Source: Haematobia irritans (taxonomy: Eukaryota; Arthropoda; Insecta; Diptera; Muscidae). From it: a stretch of 64,000 nucleotides of DNA. The stretch is taken from NCBI RefSeq assembly GCF_050003625.1, contig NC_134397.1, forward strand, positions 277,568,070-277,632,069, in the 5' to 3' direction. Positions 46,253 through 57,535 of this stretch are shown here, piece by piece. The notes below the pieces were generated by a model that saw only the letters and a program-made list of their open reading frames with translations, had not been told where the DNA came from and searched no databases. Made by a program: the position numbers and the translations under genes. How positions within the stretch are numbered: position 1 is the first letter of the stretch; each line of letters starts with the position of its first letter.

Positions 46253-47558
46253 AAGGGTGATTCTTTTGAGGTTAGGATTTTCATGCATTAGTATTTGACA
46301 GATCACGTGGGATTTCAGACATGGTGTCAAAGAGAAAGATGCTCAGTATGCTGTGACATTTCATCATGAATAGACTTACTAACGAGCAACGCTTGCAAAT
46401 CATTGAATTTTATTACCAAAATCAGTGTTCGGTTCGAAATGTGTTTCGCGCTTTACGTCCGATTTATGGTCTACATAATCGACCAAGTGAGCAAACAATT
46501 AATGCGATTGTGACCAAGTTTCGCACTCAGTTTACTTTATTGGACATTAAACCAACCACACGAATGCGTACAGTGCGTACAGAAGAGAATATTGCGTCTG
46601 TTTCTGAGAGTGTTGCTGAAGACCGTGAAATGTCGATTCGTCGCCGTTCGCAGCAATTGGGTTTGTGTTATTCGACCACATGGAAGATTTTACGCAAAGA
46701 TCTTGGTGTAAAACGGTATAAAATACAGCTCGTGCAAGAACTGAAGCCGAACGATCTGCCACAACGTCGAATTTTCAGTGAATGGGCCCTAGAAAAGTTG
46801 GCAGAAAATCCGCTTTTTTATCGACAAATTTTGTTCAGCGATGAGGCTCATTTCTGGTTGAATGGCTACGTAAATAAGCAAAATTGCCGCATTTGGAGTG
46901 AAGAGCAACCAGAAGCCGTTCAAGAACTGCCCATGCATCCCGAAAAATGCACTGTTTGGTGTGGTTTGTACGCTGGTGGAATCATTGGACCGTATTTTTT
47001 CAAAGATGCTGTTGGACGCAACGTTACGGTGAATGGCGATCGCTATCGTTCGATGCTAACAAACTTTTTGTTGCCAAAAATGGAAGAACTGAACTTGGTT
47101 GACATGTGGTTTCAACAAGATGGCGCTACATGCCACACAGCTCGCGATTCTATGGCCATTTTGAGGGAAAACTTCGGAGAACAATTCATCTCAAGAAATG
47201 GACCGGTAAGTTGGCCACCAAGATCATGCGATTTGACGCCTTTAGACTATTTTTTGTGGGGCTACGTCAAGTCTAAAGTCTACAGAAATAAGCCAGCAAC
47301 TATTCCAGCTTTGGAAGACAACATTTCCGAAGAAATTCGGGCTATTCCGGCCGAAATGCTCGAAAAAGTTGCCCAAAATTGGACTTTCCGAATGGACCAC
47401 CTAAGACGCAGCCGCGGTCAACATTTAAATGAAATTATCTTCAAAAAGTAAATGTCATGGACCAATCTAACGTTTCAAATAAAGAACCGATGAGATTTTG
47501 CAAATTTTATGCGTTTTTTTTTAAAAAAAAGTTATCAAGCTCTTAACAAATCACCCTT
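46253..47558 (+). mobile_element. Complete DD41D mariner-type transposon, 1306 bp
   Basis: Ends AAGGGTGATT and AATCACCCTT, flanked by TA duplications (46251-46252, 47559-47560). The TIRs are about 10 bp perfect, then imperfect. A single intact frame fills most of the element, with about 113 bp 5' and 107 bp 3' untranslated sequence. It sits in a HINE-like copy whose sequence rejoins after removal. Size and layout are those of an autonomous IS630/Tc1/mariner-group element. The D,D41D spacing fits the group described as DD41D (rosa/Visitor-like). Confidence 0.92.
46366..47451 (+). CDS. DD41D mariner-type transposase, intact
   Basis: 361 residues. It would bind the element's ends and catalyse cut-and-paste transposition in the nucleus into TA sites. 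Residues 1-55 and 75-120 look like the two helix-turn-helix DNA-binding units (LTNEQRLQIIEFYYQNQ; RRRSQQLGLCYSTTWKILRK). The catalytic triad is Asp159 (FSDEAHFWLNG), Asp252 (WFQQDGATCHTA) and Asp294 (LTPLDYFLWGYVKSKVY), with 41 residues between the second and third. Length is normal for the family. The start is the first ATG with TTTCATC before it; no earlier in-frame ATG continues the protein. There is no stop, frameshift or missing catalytic residue, so it may be functional. Two decayed relatives lie at 10385 and 22556. Stretches near 46500 are more GC-rich than the flanks. Confidence in the family is high; activity is unproven. Confidence 0.95.
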   Translation: MNRLTNEQRLQIIEFYYQNQCSVRNVFRALRPIYGLHNRPSEQTINAIVTKFRTQFTLLDIKPTTRMRTVRTEENIASVSESVAEDREMSIRRRSQQLGLCYSTTWKILRKDLGVKRYKIQLVQELKPNDLPQRRIFSEWALEKLAENPLFYRQILFSDEAHFWLNGYVNKQNCRIWSEEQPEAVQELPMHPEKCTVWCGLYAGGIIGPYFFKDAVGRNVTVNGDRYRSMLTNFLLPKMEELNLVDMWFQQDGATCHTARDSMAILRENFGEQFISRNGPVSWPPRSCDLTPLDYFLWGYVKSKVYRNKPATIPALEDNISEEIRAIPAEMLEKVAQNWTFRMDHLRRSRGQHLNEIIFKK

Positions 47559-48045
47559 TATATAGCCGATCCCCAATCACACAAAATTTGTCCATATTGG
47601 TTCATAATCATGGTTGCCACTCGAGCCAAAAATAATCTACCAAAATTTTATTTTTATAGAAAACATTGTCAAAATGTTATTTCTATAGAAAATTTTCACA
47701 AAATTTAATTTCTATAGAAAATTTTGGCAAAATTTTATTTCTATAGAAAATTTTGTCAAAATTTTATTTCTATAGAAAATTTTTTCCAAATTTTATTTCT
47801 ATAGAAAATTTTGTCAAAATTTTACTTCTATAGAAAATGTTGTCAAAATTTTATTTTAATTATATACGTATTTAATCTGCCTTTTTTAAGTTTAATATAT
47901 ACCACGTATGGACTATGTGGTATATATTACGGTGTTAGGAAGTTTTAAGATACCTTGCCATCGGCTTCAGTAGAAGTTTCTACGCAATCCATGGTGGAGG
48001 GTACATAAGCTTCGGCCAGGCCGAACTTACGGCCGTATATACTTG

Positions 48046-48690
48046 TTTTTTTGTAAATTCGCGGAAATTTTTCTGTGATCTTGCTAAAACTACTTCAGAA
48101 AACTCGATTACATTTTGAACCACTCTAATATATTTGTATGTATGTATGAGTGTGATTTGTACATCTCGTGGCTGGGTGGGTGTATGTAAACACATTTCTA
48201 AGGATTTACACTACAGACACTCTAAGACGTTGCTCTCGCAGCATACTCTCCGCTATGGCATTGTTTACTGCTGCTTACTAAGGCATCCGCATTTGTAACA
48301 GAGTAACAGCACTAAATTGGGCCATAAAATAATTGCACATTGCGACCATGAGGTTCCTCCATGATGTTGTTGGAGTATCTGTGGTTGGCATTTAGTGTTG
48401 CCGCTGGGGTTCTTGCTCTGTTGCTGTGGTTTTACGTACATATTTACAATTCAACACTTCTTCTACCACTTTACAAGAATGCATGGATTGAAGATGAGAA
48501 AATTAGGACATACACACCAAAGGGAATGAATTAATTCAAAAGCACCAAAATATTTTTAATCGTTTTTTTTTTTTTTTTTGTTTTGTTTATTTATTACAGC
48601 CTAATAGGGTATTAGAGTATTAGGTCAATATTTTTTCAGTGTACTGTAAAAACTACTTCATTAAAGAATTTTCCAACAAATTTATTAGAA
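48046..48690. other. No gene seen; possibly unique host DNA
   Basis: Less AT-rich stretch 48200-48470 with no coding frame, then poly-T near 48565. Not matched to any repeat in the window. Confidence 0.45.
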
Positions 48691-51313
48691 ACAAGTAAGG
48701 ACAGTTTAAAGTCAGGCGGGTCCGACTATATGTTATACCCTACACCACCTTCTGGATCCAAATTTTCGCTACCACTTCAAATGCTTCAAACTTGTTGGGT
48801 TCTTTATATAAAGTTTTTTATTCCCAAAATTTTTTTAGACTTCTACAAAATCTCTTGACTTAAAATATATGGTAAACATTTAAATCTAATGCAATTTTTA
48901 AGCAACTTCGCAAACGTGAATTTATATGGGAGCTACATCTAAATCTGAACCGATTTCAATCACAATAGCACACTTGACGATACAACTAAGTGTACTCCTT
49001 GTGCAAAATTCCAAGCAAATCAGGGTAAAACTCTGGCTTTTGGGGTCATATAAGTGCATATAGGTAAGTGTTGTCATAATTGTTTCACCAAAAACCGCTA
49101 GATTTGCCCAAAAAATAGCTATAACAAGTATATACGGCCGTAAGTTCGGCCAGGCCGAAGCTTATGTACCCTCCATCGTGGATTGCGTAGAAACTTCTTC
49201 TAAACACTGCCATCCAGAATCGAATTACTTAAGTTGCGGTAACGCTTGCCGATGGCAAGGTATCTTAAAACCTCCTAACACCATCTTCTAAATTGTATGT
49301 AAGTCCATACGTGGTATATACTAAATGAAAAAAGATCGATCCAATACGTATATAATTCAGTTTGACAAAGTAGACATAAATTTTTAACAAAATTTTCTAC
49401 AGAAATAACATTTTCACAAAATTTTCTATAGAAATAAAAATGTTGACAAAATTTTCTATAGAAAGAAAATTTTGACAAAATTTTCTACAGAAATAAAATT
49501 TTAATAAAATTTTCTATAGAAATAAACTTTTGACAAAATTTTCTATAGAAATAAAATCTTGGTAGATTATTTTTGGCTCGAGTGGCAACCATGATTATGA
49601 ACCGAATAAAATTTGAACAAAATCTTCTATAGAAATAAAATTTTGACAAAATTTTCTATAGAAATAAAATTTTGACAATGAAGAATTTTATTATGAACCG
49701 AATAAAATTTTAACAAACTTTCTCTAGAAATAAAATTTTGACAAAATTTTCTCTAGAAATAAAATTTTGGTGGATTATTTTTGGCTCTAGTGGCAACCAT
49801 GATTATGGACCGATATGGACCAATTTTTGTGTGATTGGACCAATTTTGGTATGGTTGTTAGCGGCCATATACTAACACCACGTTCCTAATTTGAACCGGA
49901 TCGGATGAATTTTGCTCCTCCAAGAGGCTCCGGAGTTCAAATCTGGAGAACGTTTTATATGGGGGCTATATATAATTATGGACCGATATGGACCAATTCT
50001 GCCACGGTTGTTAAAGATCATATACTAACACCATGTTCCAAATTACAACCGGATTGGATGAAATTTGCTTCTCTTGGAGACTTTGCAAGCCAAATCTGGG
50101 GATCGGTTTATATGGGGGCTATATATAATTATGAACCGATGTGGACCCATTTTTGCATGGTTGTTAGAGACCATATACCAATATCATGTACCAAATTTCA
50201 GGCGGATCGGATGAAATTTGCTTCTCTTTGAGGCTCCGCAACCCAAATCTGGGGATCGGTTTATATGGGCGCTATATATAATTAAGGACCGATATGGACC
50301 AATTTTTGCACGGTTGTTAGAGACAATATACCAACACCATGTACCAAATTTCAGCCGGATCGGATGAAATTTGCTTCTCTTTTAGGCTCCGCAACCCAAA
50401 TCTGGGGATCGGTTTATATGGGGGCTATATAGAATTATAGACCGATGTGGACCAATTTTTGCATGGTTGTTAGAGACCATATACCAACACCATATACCAA
50501 ATTTCAGCCGGATCGGATGAAATATGCTTCTGTTAGAGGCTCCACAAGCCAAACCTGAGGGTCCCTTTATATGGGGGCTATACGTAAAAGTGTACCGATA
50601 TGGCCCATTTTCAATACCATCCGACCTACATCGATAAAAACTACTTGTGCCAAGTTTCAAGTCGATAGCTTGTTTCGTTCGGAAGTTAACGTGATTTCAA
50701 CAGACGGACGGACGGACATGCTTAGATCGACTCAGAATTTCACCACGACCCAAAATATATATACTTTATGGGGTCTTAGAGCAATATTTCGATGTGTTAC
50801 AAACGGAATGACAAAGTTAATATACCCCCATCCTATGATGGAGGGTATAAAAAAGCTAAAAAAATAGCTAGAAAAAAGCAAAACTTTTTTGATTGAAATT
50901 TAACAAACTTCAAAGCTTTATTTCACTTAAAATGCTTCGTGAGACTATAATAATATCTAAGTCATATTAGCTCTGTAGAAGATTATTTTGTGCTTAATTT
51001 GACGACGATCGGTTAGTAAAAAAGTGCAACGTGACCCCATTTGTCGATTCAATAGCGATCGTCCTTGTGTCCAACAAACTCCCTGTACCAAATTTCATCA
51101 AAATCGGTTAATAATTGCGACCGGAATCCTGTGAACAACAAATACATGGACAGACGGACGGACGGACGGACACCAAGCTCAAGATCGACTCAGGAGGTGA
51201 TTCTGAGTCGATCGGTATATATTTTATAGGGTCTAAAACCAATATTTCTGGCAGGCACATTTTTTGGCAGATCAATCTTATTATACCCTGACCACTATGT
51301 GGTTTAGGGTATA
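48691..51313 (+). mobile_element. HINE-like element, class A, split by a class B copy
   Basis: The 5' end ACAAGTAAGGACAG, hairpin GTCAGGCGGGTCCGAC, TACCCTACACCAC (about 48737). The 3' part resumes near 50990 (AAAAAGTGCAACGTGACCCC, (GACG)4 at 51153-51170) and ends with the hairpin CTGACCACTATGTGGTTTAG to 51313. The 49060-50990 interval contains a complete class B copy and short unassigned flanks. Confidence 0.65.
49134..50850 (+). mobile_element. HINE-like element, class B, complete short copy
   Basis: 1.7 kb, uninterrupted. ACAAGTATATACGGCCGTAAG, TTCGGCCAGGCCGAA, TACCCTCCATC (49167 on), TTTCTATAGAAA minisatellite 49370-49780, units 49850-50560, (GACG)3 near 50705, 3' hairpin CCATCCTATGATGG and GAGGGTATAA. 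The target was ATAGCTATA|ACAAG with A-rich sequence at the other side. Good reference for the class. Confidence 0.78.
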
Positions 51314-52984
51314 AAAAAAAAAACACTGAAACATTTTTGTTTTTGCTTTACTATGGGAAAATTGTTTAGAATTTTCAAAATTGTATACACCCCAACTCCC
51401 ATTTTTGTTCTCATTTGATTTTGATACAACATTCTGGACTGCTTTTATGTGGTTAACAAGCAAATTGTCCTACAAGATTAATTTTGGAGACCCGAAAACC
51501 CTCAAACACAATGAAAAACACATAACCTTGCAATTTATAGACCGAAAATGGGCACACCATACCAAAATCACCAACCAATATCCAGACAAACAGACTTTTT
51601 CTTTACTCAACACACACACACATGTACATCTCTAGCCATTGCATGATTTCATTTGTGAGAAACAACTGTGATATTGGTTGTCGGATCATAGATATTTCAA
51701 CACATACAAATGAATTCATTATGTTGACTGGATATTCCTTGTCAGAGCTCAACATTCTAAAGATGAGGGGTGAGAGGGGCGTATGACAAGGCGACAGCAT
51801 TTAGTCAGTCAGCCAGTAATTCACTACTCATACATTCATTTCTTCTGGCCCCCGCTCAATGTCGTCTCTACCATTGCTGTCAATCCAGAAGAAGTCTTCT
51901 GCAAAGATGGCAGGAGGATTATATTTTGGACCATACATTCGTATTTTTTAAATCTATGCTAAACTTTTGGATACTTGTGTTTGAATAATCAATGCGGTAA
52001 TGCTATTACAGCCGAGAACTCAATTTAATACTGGCCGACCCCAGCAGACCTCGCACCCCACCTACCATACTATGGCCTACAATAAACTAATGGAATTCTA
52101 TTGTTGGAATTCCTGGTGTTTCTTTTTGATATCCTTTTTGCCTTCAATTGGAAAAGACTTTCTTCTCTAAACTCTAGCCGACGATGCTGTACGATGCGAC
52201 GATGTCCATCATGTGGATGGTGATGATGATGATTATGATGATGGAATTGTTGATGGCTATGATGTTTGGTTATGGCCTATCATAGGCTACTGCTGCAATC
52301 GAAAGGGAGTAGTGATACAAGTAGTTTCCCAAAGATTTAAATAATGTTTCCATTTTCGTTGTGTCTGGCTTAACCATCAAAGAATTCATTATGGTTCACC
52401 AAAGTGATAGTCGACTTCGTGCAAAGGAAGCTCTATATGTGGGAGAACATGGGAATCTGGTTTAGATTTGTTGAATTGTTTAAGCAAAATCAATTAAATT
52501 TGTTGCAAATGTAGTCAGTTCTCAACAGATACTTCATCAACCAAAGCTAAAATGATAACAATCTGACACTTGTCAGTTTATTGTAAAAAAATTCGAAGTT
52601 CAAACAGATGTTCATAAAAAAATTATCCGATAAAAACATCCATAATTAACATTTCAACCAAATATTGTTGAACGTGGGGTATTTAAATGTTTATAAACTT
52701 TTGGCGCTGCCAGAACAAAATATTATTTTGTTTTTTTTTTTTTTTTTTTTTAAATCGGAGCACTTGTACGTAAACCAAATTCTTCCTCAATGTGAGGTCA
52801 ATACAATAGTTTACTTTTTATATCCCAATGCATAAAGTTAAATTACCCAGAAGGATACAATATAGACATAATGGACCTGAGTAAATATGCTCAGTACTAC
52901 TTCATGAGCCGATTTTTATAATCACAGTCTAGGTCGTAGTTTTATTCCAATAGTATTTGTTTTAGATGTATCTTTCACTCAATA
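51314..52984. other. No gene seen; possibly unique host DNA
   Basis: About 1.7 kb. (CA)n at 51608-51621, a GATGATGAT-rich run near 52220-52245 and poly-T at 52730-52751. Frames are short and lack support. Confidence 0.5.
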
Positions 52985-53010
52985 CACCCTCTAAAAAATC
53001 GCTTCTGTAG
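52985..53010 (-). mobile_element. Isolated AAACATATG-element terminus
   Basis: CACCCTCTAAAAAATCGCTTC preceded by TA equals the inverted right end of the elements at 572 and 30958. The rest of the element is gone, and Tigger-type sequence follows directly. Confidence 0.55.
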
Positions 53011-53016
53011 AATATA

Positions 53017-53394
53017 ATGACAAAGAAGAAATATTCAAACCAGTTTGGGATGAGTTCGAGTTCAAACCAGGACTGGGATGAGTTCGTAAATGTCGATGAC
53101 AACGTCGTGACATCAGAAGAGCCTTCATTGAGAAAAATAGTGGAGAACACAAAAGAAAATGATGAAACTCACAGCGATAAGGAACCAGATGACGAAGATG
53201 AGCCAATCAAAATTCCAACTAGGACAGAAACCTTGTGTGCGGTGCACACATTAAAACAGTATTTACGATTTGGGTGTTCTGATATATCTGTGAGTTTATA
53301 TGGTTCCGTTGAAATTATTGAAAGTAAATTATTAAAAGAAATTCTTGTAAATAGAAAACAAACCACAATTCTAAACTATTTCCAATCTCAATAA
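53017..53394 (+). pseudogene. Tigger/pogo-type transposase, C-terminal fragment
   Basis: 125 codons open to TAA. SSNQDWDEFVNVDDNVVTSEE, an acidic stretch, then IKIPTRTETLCAVHTLKQYL and KLLKEILVNRKQTTILNYFQ. These are the tail motifs of pogo/Tigger transposases, downstream of the DDE catalytic domain. The catalytic and DNA-binding domains are absent, so it is a 5'-truncated relic. The ATG is internal and not a true start. Confidence 0.8.
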
Positions 53395-53449
53395 ATATGA
53401 ATATGAATATACATGATATAAAACAAAAATTTAAAAATATTGTTTACAC

Positions 53450-53530
53450 TTATTTGGATACAACGACGTTCGGTTATAACGACGTATAATTTCGGTCCCT
53501 TGGCGGTCGCTATAACCGAATTCTACTGTA
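53450..53530 (+). mobile_element. Tigger-type 3' terminus
   Basis: The stretch TTCGGTTATAACGACGTA ... GCTATAACCGAATTCTACTG followed by TA at 53529-53530. Paired GGTTATA/TATAACC motifs are a usual feature of Tigger ends. Marks the downstream limit of the relic. Confidence 0.7.
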
Positions 53531-54262
53531 CTCCCAAACACATTCAGATTCAAGCATACATATATTCAGGATTGATCGAAATAAAATATTTTTTTGGATT
53601 GTTCAAACATATACATATACCTTACACTGTAAAAAAAGCATGCCCGCTCCCAAAGATATTGTCTTTACTTTAAAAATTTTGGTATTTATTCCGAGCCAAA
53701 GAAGCGGAGAATACAAGTAAGGATACTTTTAAGACACAATTCTCTTTTAAATATGGGTTTTGTGTACTTGCTTCTAGGAAGCAAATTTTATTTTTTCGCT
53801 TTTTCAGCTTTTTTCTTCATATACTATCAAAGTCCCTTAAAAACGAGTTAAAGACAACTTTATTTTCCAAATTAAGACTCGACTTCCAATAGAAATTATA
53901 CTATGTTTCAAGTTAAAAAACGTCGTTAAAATAAAGTGTTGAAAAACATGTCCTATATTTGAACGATTTTTTGCTTTGTAGTCAAGATGCAAAAAGGCAA
54001 CACATTTAAAGACAATTTCATTAAATTTAAAGAACATTACGACTTCATTGAAAAGTTTATCGAATTTTGGACAAGGAAAAAAACTTTATATTAGAGAAAT
54101 GTGTCCTCTAAAGGGTGACACGGTCAAAATTTGGTCAATAAAACTTGACGTATTTCTTTCAATTTTGCATTTAAAATACCTGAACACCCCTCATTTTGAA
54201 GGTGTGTGTGTGTAGAATGTTACTCCTATTTTGATTTTGGAATTCACTCTTCAGTTGTCAAA

Positions 54263-55898
54263 ATGCCGTCCAAGCAAGAAGAGCAGCAAGCTGGGTGTAT
54301 CGTCTACAACCGTGCATCGAGCCAAAAAACGGGCCGGACTATCGACTTACAAGAAGGTAGTGACTCCAAATCGCGATGATAAACAAAATACGACGGCCAA
54401 AGCGCGATCCCGGAGGCTGTACACGACGATGCTGACGAAGTTTGACTGCGTGGTAATGGACGACGAAACCTACGTCAAAGCCGACTACAAGCAGGAGTTT
54501 TACACGGCAAAAGGAAGGGGAAAGGTAGCAGACCAAGAACCAAGAAATTTACGTGAAAGAGTGTTTGAATAAACGTCTGCTGCTTTTCCTGAAGAAACAC
54601 GGTTGTTCCGTACTGTTTTGGGCGGATTTGGCATCTTGCCATTACGGTAAAAAGGCAATGGAGTGGTACGCCGCCAACAACGTGCACACGGATGAAAAAG
54701 ACTGTTTCTCATATGTTTGGCTATAAACATTATATGTTTGGAACACAAATTTTTAAACACAATATTTTTGAGTGCAAGCATATAATGTTCATAAACTAGC
54801 ATAACATGTTTGGGACATATATGTTAATATGTTAGAACATATTATGTTTGGAACATAAAATGTTTGTAAATATAATATGCTTGGATGCAAACATATATTA
54901 ATTTAGAAATAGCCTATAAACATATATGTGTTTAGTAGCTTGGAGCGCTATTTAACAGGGAGCGATATTGAATTAAGTTGGTGGTTGTTGCTTGTTATTA
55001 CAAAATTAACATTTTATTTTTCCTTGGGCAATTGATCAGCTACTTCTTTGATCCTTACAAACTGTGTGGTCCGCTGTTCGAATCCCCGTCCGGCAAAAGG
55101 TAAAATTAAAATAAAAAAATCATATTGAATAATTTCTTCTACAATGTTTGTATTACAGAAAAAGGTGCTAAGAACTAAAAAATCTCGTGGAAGTGAGAAA
55201 GATGTGGGGGAATATACAATTGGGCAGAAACAAAATTTTGAGCATTCAGGTCGAAAACCTATGTTGTTAGCACCTATATAACCTGTTTATTTTCATAATT
55301 CATTATGATTGTAAATATATAAATAAATAAATAAAATTTTGAGTACAATATTGTTTGGGACAATTTTTTTTAAGCATATAATATTTTTGGGTGCAAAATG
55401 CTTCCAAACGTATTATATGTTCACATAATAACATATTGTTTTTTGGAAGACAACATTATTGAATTTGGATGCAAAAATACAAAATGTTTGGAACTTAGAC
55501 TACCCAAACATATATTGTTTAGACCAATATGCTTTCAAACATATTATATATTGGAAGAGATCAAACATATAAATGTTTGGGCAATACCCAAAAATGTATA
55601 TGCTTCAAGCAAAATATGTTTGGGAGTATATGTTACAGAAGCGCTTTTTTGTGAGCGTGCAGGTGGTTCCCAAGGACAAGAACCCTTCTAACACGCCAGA
55701 GCTCCGCCCAATTGAGAAATACTGCGCTATTGTCAAGCGGAACCTAAAGTAGACCAAAAAACTGCTAAGGACGAGCAGCAGTTCAAGGCAAACTGGCTTT
55801 CTGCGGCGAAGAAAGTGGACAAGGTGGCTGTACAAAATCTGATGGCAGGTGTCAAGCGTGAGGCCCGTCAATTCGGATTTGGAAAAGCGAAAGCCTAA
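54263..55898 (+). pseudogene. DD37E transposase pseudogene
   Basis: Begins MPSKQEEQ, then a deletion and frameshift remove most of the first helix-turn-helix. KLGVSSTTVHRAKKRAG is the next recognisable part, then VVMDDETYVKADYKQ with the first catalytic Asp. A further deletion follows GKVAD. FWADLASCHYGKKAMEW holds the second Asp; the insert splits the gene just after YAANNV; the last catalytic Glu is in ELRPIEKYCAIVKR, 37 residues on when the insert is left out. A frameshift and a stop (AAGTAG, near 55750) follow, and the C-terminus ends FGFGKAKA. This matches the ITmD37E group known from Diptera. Not functional. Confidence 0.85.
54687..55659 (+). mobile_element. AAACATATG-rich element, short form, copy 2
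   Basis: 973 bp, ends CACGGATG...GAGCGTG, with CA on both sides (54685-54686, 55660-55661). The surrounding transposase codons rejoin in frame when it and one CA are removed. It differs from 572-1550 by only a handful of changes and small indels by eye, making this a young pair. Confidence 0.85.
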
Positions 55899-56139
55899 CT
55901 GAATATTTTTCCTGAATTTTATACTAATTGAACTTGAAAAAGAAATTTAATTTGATTTTTTAAATAAACGATTTCACCGATTTACACGTGTTTTCCCTTG
56001 ACCAAATTTTGACCGTATCACCCTTTATGCTAAAAAAAAAAATACCTCACAACAATATTTTTTTCAGTGTAGGCATAGCAAAAAACTTTTAATGAAATGT
56101 TCTTTGTGTGTATATATTTGAAAGTCACACATATATTGA

Positions 56140-56290
56140 AATTGCAAAAATTGTTATCACCCAAAACATAATATGTTCTAATTTATTAACATATATGTCG
56201 CAAACATGTTATGCTAGTTTATAAATATTATATGCTTGCACTCAAAAATAATGTGTTAAAAATTTGACTTCCAAACATGTAATTTTTACA
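56140..56290 (-). mobile_element. AAACATATG-element end fragment
   Basis: AAACATAATATGTTCTAA, TTAACATATATGTCGC and GCTTGCACTCAAAAAT match inverted 650-760. Both true ends are lost. Confidence 0.5.
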
Positions 56291-57535
56291 CCAAAATATA
56301 TTAAAAACAGCGTTTTTCGACCCCAGGCCAGAGTTTAACTACAGTTTACTTAAAGATGTTCATTTACACTTGTGTGACCACAGAGGCCAATATTTCATTC
56401 CGATTTATTTGCAATTGTGCACAAAATGTAATCGGAGTCTGAAGATTTTGCTAGAGTCCTGGAGGTACAAAATGTTGTTTTATAATTTTTTTATCAGTTT
56501 GCATCTGGACTACAAAGAAAAAAAAAACATACAAAAAATAGGACATGGCTTCCAACACTTTATTCCACAGACGGTTTTTATTTATTTTATTTAGCATCAT
56601 AGGTTAAATTACACGCCATGCGTCAATCCGTGCATTGATGAAAGGGTTGATTTTTTTCTGCTTGCGGCAGACTATTCGAGCTTTTGATTTCATAGAGAAA
56701 TTTCAACTCTTCCATCATCGGACGCATTGAACGCATCGTATGTAATTCTACCTTATTTCTGCTTGATGTCGGGTCTGAATTTAGAAAAAAAGGGTTTCGT
56801 TAATGTTTTGACGACAAATTTGACATATATTCCCCATTTCGTATTTTCGTTATAAAATCTACATTTACTAACCAATTTTCAAAAAATAGATTACAGCGAC
56901 GTGTAACACATGTATCTATAAAATAATAAATTGATTTGAAACATTTGTGCAAAAAAGCCAAACACCTCTTATAGCCAAACACCTGTTATAGGCTTATAGG
57001 AAAAATACTTTTTTGTTTCACAATAAATTATGGTTTGTTTAATTTCTTATACATAGACAGCATTGGTCATGCAACCTTACTCAGTCATGTAGTTTTTGCT
57101 GGTTGCATTTTACAATGTAAACAAAGCTCATGATATATTTTGTAATGAATTATATAAAGTATGTTAAGAAATGTTTCTCCCTGTATATTTACCTTTGAGG
57201 ACGAATGCCCCATGAAATTTCTCGTAGAAGGAAATATTTTTTACATTTTGGCGACTCTTTACTTAATAAATAGGTGTATTTTGAATATGAATCCGCAAGA
57301 AAAACTTACTTTTATTCAGCGGTGAATTTTTCGTCGTCAAAGGATTAACATGTTTTTAAAGGACTTTGAAAGCATATGTAGAAAAAAACAAAAAAATATT
57401 ACATTCAAATTGTGTCGTAAATGTATCCTTACTTGAATTCTGCCCTACTTTGGCTGGGAACCAATACCAAAATTATTAGTGTAAAAATAAAATATTTGGA
57501 ACAGAGCAAGCTTTTATTTAGTGTACACTGAAAAA
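56291..57535. other. No gene seen; small MITE scrap
   Basis: 56488-56580 (TTTGCATCTGGACTAC, AATAGGACATGGCTTCC) is a decayed piece of the CACTG-656 family. The remainder is AT-rich without features. Confidence 0.45.

Larger units (their letters stand above)
45819..48045 (-). mobile_element. HINE-like element, class B, interrupted by mariner
   Basis: The 3' end TACCCTCCACCATATG at 45830 and the 5' end CCATGGTGGAGGGTA at 47989-48003 share CTCCACCAT. TTCGGCCAGGCCGAA is at 48010-48024. The interior has (GTCC)3, one to two units, a TTTCTATAGAAA minisatellite at 47640-47860. The DD41D mariner (46253-47558) lies at a TA inside CCCTCATATAG. Confidence 0.72.
54111..56025 (+). mobile_element. DD37E Tc1/mariner-group element, dead, carrying an insert
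   Basis: TIRs of about 27 bp beginning AAGGGTGACACGGTCAAAAT, with one main mismatch between the ends, and TA duplications (54109-54110, 56026-56027). About 940 bp of own sequence remains once the 973-bp insert at 54687-55659 is excluded. That is shorter than an intact element, in line with internal coding deletions. Confidence 0.85.
53635..56069 (+). mobile_element. CACTG-656 MITE, split by a DD37E element
   Basis: TA-flanked (53633-53634, 56070-56071) ends CACTGTAAAAAAAGCATG and TTTTTTTCAGTG. The 54111-56025 insert splits it at TCCTCTA|TGCTAA; the sister copies at 39130 and 41250 show the unbroken TCTATGCTAA or TCAATGCTAA. Confidence 0.8.
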
